Assembly (NCBI GenBank): GCA_964648485.1
Contig: CAZYOF010000003.1
Coordinates: forward strand, 62,001-126,000
Direction: 5' to 3'
Source of the DNA: DAIOEK01 sp964648485
Lineage (GTDB): Bacteria; Chloroflexota; Anaerolineae; Anaerolineales; Anaerolineaceae
Length of the DNA stretch: 64,000 nt
The notes beneath the pieces were generated by a model, which did not search any database, was not told the DNA's origin, and saw nothing but the letters and a program-made list of their open reading frames with translations. Within the stretch, counting starts at the first letter, position 1. Every line of letters starts with the position of its first letter. The translations under genes were made by a program, and so were the position numbers. Of this stretch, positions 61,291-64,000 are shown piece by piece.

Positions 61291-63113
61291 GGTGCGGATA
61301 CTTCTTCCATTATGGGTGTCATTAATCGAATTGGCCAGACTTGTTCGGTATGGGGCATAGATATGTTGATTATTTCACCTGGTGTGTAATAAGTTTTATA
61401 ATACCTGCGCTTGGCGAAAGCCGGGTATGGTTCATCGACCAGAATCATATCATATTCCCGGTTGGCAATTCTTCTTGCCAGGTTGGCAAAAAATTCATCT
61501 CCAATTTTCTGGATCTTCTCTTTCGGTGGATAGAGAAAGAAATCACTTTGCGGGTATGGATAGAAATAAGATGTCTGACCGGAATTCATCACCGGCAACC
61601 CGGCTTTCATAACCTCGTAAGTGATTGCGGGAGAATGGATCACTTCATTGGATTGCTTCAATATAGCCTGGATCTTTTGCCAGTTATCCACCGGCCAGGC
61701 TTGCAGGTCAGGTTTGAGATTTCCGTAACTGTGAAAGATGAGATTGATGGATATGATGAGAATTGCTACAGCGCGTACTTGTGGATACCGGGTAAGAATA
61801 TCAAAAACAAGGATTATCAGAAATGGACTTATAAGTTGATAATAGTACGCCATTCTGTTTCCATTATGCCTTCCAAGACTGGCATAAACAAGGACACATG
61901 AAATGAGCAGACAAAAAAGTAAAAAATCCATCTTGAAGAGAAGGAATGGTTTTTGGGGGTTGAAATTTACCGGGAATTTTCCGAATTTTGATATTCTCAA
62001 ATTTACAGAGGATGCAATCAATGCAATGAAAGCCACCAGAAGTATAGACCAGTACTCTGTAATATATCTGACGGTTTGATATACCAAATATTCATAAATG
62101 CTGTTTGTATCTGCAATATGGGAGAAGACAACATTCAGGAAATATGCCTCAAAAAAGTGGTTTACCAACAAACTTGAGATCACTATCCATAGGATCCCGA
62201 TAATGGCATATCCAATTGCGCGTAGTTTATTTTCGAACAAGAAAAGATACATCGTCACCAAGGGCAACCCCAGAACAAAATAGGGTTTGGTGAAAAAACC
62301 CAGCCAGCCAAAAAGCAAGCTGAAAAATAAACTTTTTTTGGAAAAATTTCCCAGAACTGGCAGGAAGATGGTTAGCAAAAAGAAGAGTTGTCCGAGTGTA
62401 TCTGGTCGTGCCATGGGTGTGGTGTAATAGATTTGTCCCAGCCATAAAAAAATGGATGCAAACCCGGCAAAAAGCCAGGCTATGCCTTTCTGGCGCATTA
62501 CTTTTACCACCAGCCACAATTGCCCGATCACAGCCAGAAAGCTCATAAATCTGTGGATCCAGAGTGAATTACCCAAAAATGCAGCAAAAGGTAAGGCCAG
62601 TGCGTTATAGACAATTCCGTAAACATTGATATAGGTCAGGTTATTCTCCAATGACCAGGGGTTGATCCCCTTAAGGAATGCCTCTGTGGTGAGAACAATC
62701 GCTCCCTCGCGAAATTCCATCTGGTACGGGTAAAAAACCAATCTCAGGTGAAGGATGAGGAGCAGGAGAAGTAACCCAATCACTACTACTCCCCCGGTTA
62801 AATGGATGGCTTTAGATTTATTCAAGATATCCAGCAGGGAGGAAACGATCTGCTGAACTTTGTGATTTTGATATATTTTTTCTGACAGCCAAAGAATAAT
62901 AAAAAATGTTAACAGTCCAGCTAACCAGAATCCAACCAATATTAACACCTGAATTTCAGGGCTGCGTCCGCTGAAATTCTTCCCCCCCAGCAACAGAGGA
63001 GTAATCTGGTCAATAAATAGGAGAGTTGAAGCCAACCCAAGAATCCCACTCCAGAATAGACGAATGAGATTTTTATGAAAAAAGGTTTTTATCCCCGCAG
63101 GAAAATCTACCAT
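61287..63113 (-). CDS. Polytopic membrane glycosyltransferase (GT39-like)
   Basis: The 608-residue protein has about twelve helices and a C-terminal soluble region. The first extracytoplasmic loop has the motif QMEFREGAIVLTTEAFLKG near residue 133, with the acidic residues of GT-C glycosyltransferases. It is translated together with the methyltransferase-GT2 fusion (ATGA overlap). The pair looks like a small glycan or glycolipid unit; the product is unknown. Confidence 0.72.
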   Translation of the reverse strand: MVDFPAGIKTFFHKNLIRLFWSGILGLASTLLFIDQITPLLLGGKNFSGRSPEIQVLILVGFWLAGLLTFFIILWLSEKIYQNHKVQQIVSSLLDILNKSKAIHLTGGVVVIGLLLLLLILHLRLVFYPYQMEFREGAIVLTTEAFLKGINPWSLENNLTYINVYGIVYNALALPFAAFLGNSLWIHRFMSFLAVIGQLWLVVKVMRQKGIAWLFAGFASIFLWLGQIYYTTPMARPDTLGQLFFLLTIFLPVLGNFSKKSLFFSLLFGWLGFFTKPYFVLGLPLVTMYLFLFENKLRAIGYAIIGILWIVISSLLVNHFFEAYFLNVVFSHIADTNSIYEYLVYQTVRYITEYWSILLVAFIALIASSVNLRISKFGKFPVNFNPQKPFLLFKMDFLLFCLLISCVLVYASLGRHNGNRMAYYYQLISPFLIILVFDILTRYPQVRAVAILIISINLIFHSYGNLKPDLQAWPVDNWQKIQAILKQSNEVIHSPAITYEVMKAGLPVMNSGQTSYFYPYPQSDFFLYPPKEKIQKIGDEFFANLARRIANREYDMILVDEPYPAFAKRRYYKTYYTPGEIINISMPHTEQVWPIRLMTPIMEEVSAP

Positions 63114-63161
63114 AAAGTGATTAAACCATATTCAGAATTATTTGACCATCAAGTGGGTTTA

Positions 63162-64000
63162 TTAATCCGGTTTGTCAGAAAGTATGCCATCCTCTTTTGG
63201 TGGATTTTCGGCTTCTGTTTTCCACCAGTTTGACAATCGTTGTTGGATGATTTTTTCGTACCCTTCATCCGATGGCTGATAGAAATGCATACCCTGATAT
63301 ATGTCTGGTAGATACTGCTGCGGGATAAAATGTCCCGGTTCGTTATGCGGATAAATATAACCTTTGCCATGCCCCAGGGCTTTAGCATCGCGATTGGCGT
63401 CCATCAAATGCAAGGGTACGTCTCCTGCTCCCTCTTTTTCGATTACTTCAAGCGCTTTGAAATATGCGAGAGATGAATTCGATTTGGGGGCAGTTGCCAG
63501 ATAAAGGGTAGCTTCGACCAACGGAAAGATTCCTTCAGGCAGACCAACATGCTCAAATGCGTTGGCTGCTGCGTTTGCAACAACCAGTGCCTGTGGATCT
63601 GCCAACCCAATGTCTTCCCCTGCTAGAATAAGCAGCCTGCGAAGAATGAAGCGTGGGTCTTCGCCGGCGTGGATCATTTTTGCCAGCCAGAAGAGAGCTG
63701 CATCGGGGTCTGATCCGCGTATTGATTTGATGAATGCAGATATCGTGTCAAAATGGGCATCGCCGTTTTTGTCGTACAGCACTGCACGCTGCTGGATGGA
63801 TTCCTGGGCGACCTCTAATGTGATCTGGATCTTACCGAGGGCATCGCGCGGAGTGGTTTCCACCGCCAATTCAAGCGCGTTCAGTGCATTCCGGGCATCC
63901 CCTCCTGCTGATTGGATGATATGCATTCTTGCATCTTCGTGCAGGGAAACAGGCAGTTCACCATATCCCCGTTCAGAATCTTGAATAGCCCGGTCCAGAA
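63162..64000 (-). CDS. rarA: Replication-associated recombination protein A (3' part)
   Basis: The frame is open from the window's right edge, so the 5' part with the Walker motifs is missing. The 279 codons visible begin LDRAIQDSERGYG, and then show GGDARNALNALELAVETT and the conserved SIRGSDPDAALFWLAKMIHAG motif. The C-terminal tetramerisation domain is also present (GHGKGYIYPHNEPGHFIPQQ). RarA/MgsA is an AAA+ ATPase acting at stalled replication forks. The first ATG in the window (63926) is internal and not the start. Confidence 0.93.
   Translation of the reverse strand, partial: LDRAIQDSERGYGELPVSLHEDARMHIIQSAGGDARNALNALELAVETTPRDALGKIQITLEVAQESIQQRAVLYDKNGDAHFDTISAFIKSIRGSDPDAALFWLAKMIHAGEDPRFILRRLLILAGEDIGLADPQALVVANAAANAFEHVGLPEGIFPLVEATLYLATAPKSNSSLAYFKALEVIEKEGAGDVPLHLMDANRDAKALGHGKGYIYPHNEPGHFIPQQYLPDIYQGMHFYQPSDEGYEKIIQQRLSNWWKTEAENPPKEDGILSDKPD

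Noticed and set aside
1..64000. tRNA, rRNA, CRISPR, prophage or insertion sequence
   Set aside because: No cloverleaf-like tRNA, rRNA core sequence, regular repeat-spacer array, transposase, integrase or phage structural gene was seen on either strand.

Overview
The window looks like a stretch of chromosome from a member of the Chloroflexi, most likely the Anaerolineae. This is inferred from gene content and the character of the proteins, not from any search. The layout is compact, operons are tight (many 4-nt ATGA overlaps), base composition is roughly balanced, and there is no plasmid, phage, IS element, CRISPR array, tRNA or rRNA. Several genes imply that oxygen and light are part of this organism's life: a P450, a Rieske oxygenase, a photolyase, a carotenoid pathway and a CarH-type photoreceptor.

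Region by region. 1-1026: the start of a YccF-like gene and a membrane SRPBCC protein. 1122-15369: a complete 14-gene nuoA-N operon for NADH:quinone oxidoreductase (complex I), behind a clear sigma-70-type promoter. 15393-17331: a DEAD-box RNA helicase on the other strand, with a structured leader. 17332-22349: a carotenoid block (cytochrome P450, lycopene cyclase, CrtI desaturase, CrtB phytoene synthase) closed by a strong terminator. 22475-25560: a membrane glycosyltransferase, a small membrane protein and a CYTH phosphatase/cyclase. 25590-30751: a self-regulated ABC export operon (ABC-2 permease, HlyD-type adaptor, two ATPases, TetR) whose consensus promoter abuts a palindromic operator. 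30773-34594 (minus strand): glutamate racemase, a class I amidotransferase, ribosomal protein L19, an iron-dependent alcohol dehydrogenase and a GNAT acetyltransferase. 34769-39025: a DUF3592 protein, a MerR/GyrI-like regulator, an NfeD-type membrane serine protease, an F420-type LLM oxidoreductase and a RibD/DHFR-fold reductase. 39010-44000: two membrane glycosyltransferase-like proteins flanking lipA and a transglutaminase-like gene. 44100-47276: a very large secreted papain-family protease that also carries a chagasin-like (I42) cysteine-protease inhibitor domain. 47450-58939: a D-2-hydroxyacid dehydrogenase, photolyase, Rieske oxygenase, a zinc-ribbon protein, a FecBCD/BtuCDF-type importer with a THEP1-like NTPase, a CarH-like B12 photoreceptor and two uncharacterised genes. 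59008-64000 (minus strand): a degenerate DhaL-like protein, a methyltransferase-GT2 fusion, a membrane glycosyltransferase and the 3' part of rarA.

How the parts may work together. The nuo operon feeds a quinone-based respiratory chain. The carotenoid block gives cyclic, probably hydroxylated, pigments for photoprotection. The photolyase and CarH-like regulator would add DNA repair and light sensing, and the importer next to carH could supply its cobalamin or, equally well, iron. A 9-bp motif is shared between the carH intergenic region and the crtI upstream region. The items most worth a second look are the protease with its own inhibitor domain, the photoreceptor island with its repeated promoter elements, the exporter promoter built into a terminator, and the structured helicase leader.
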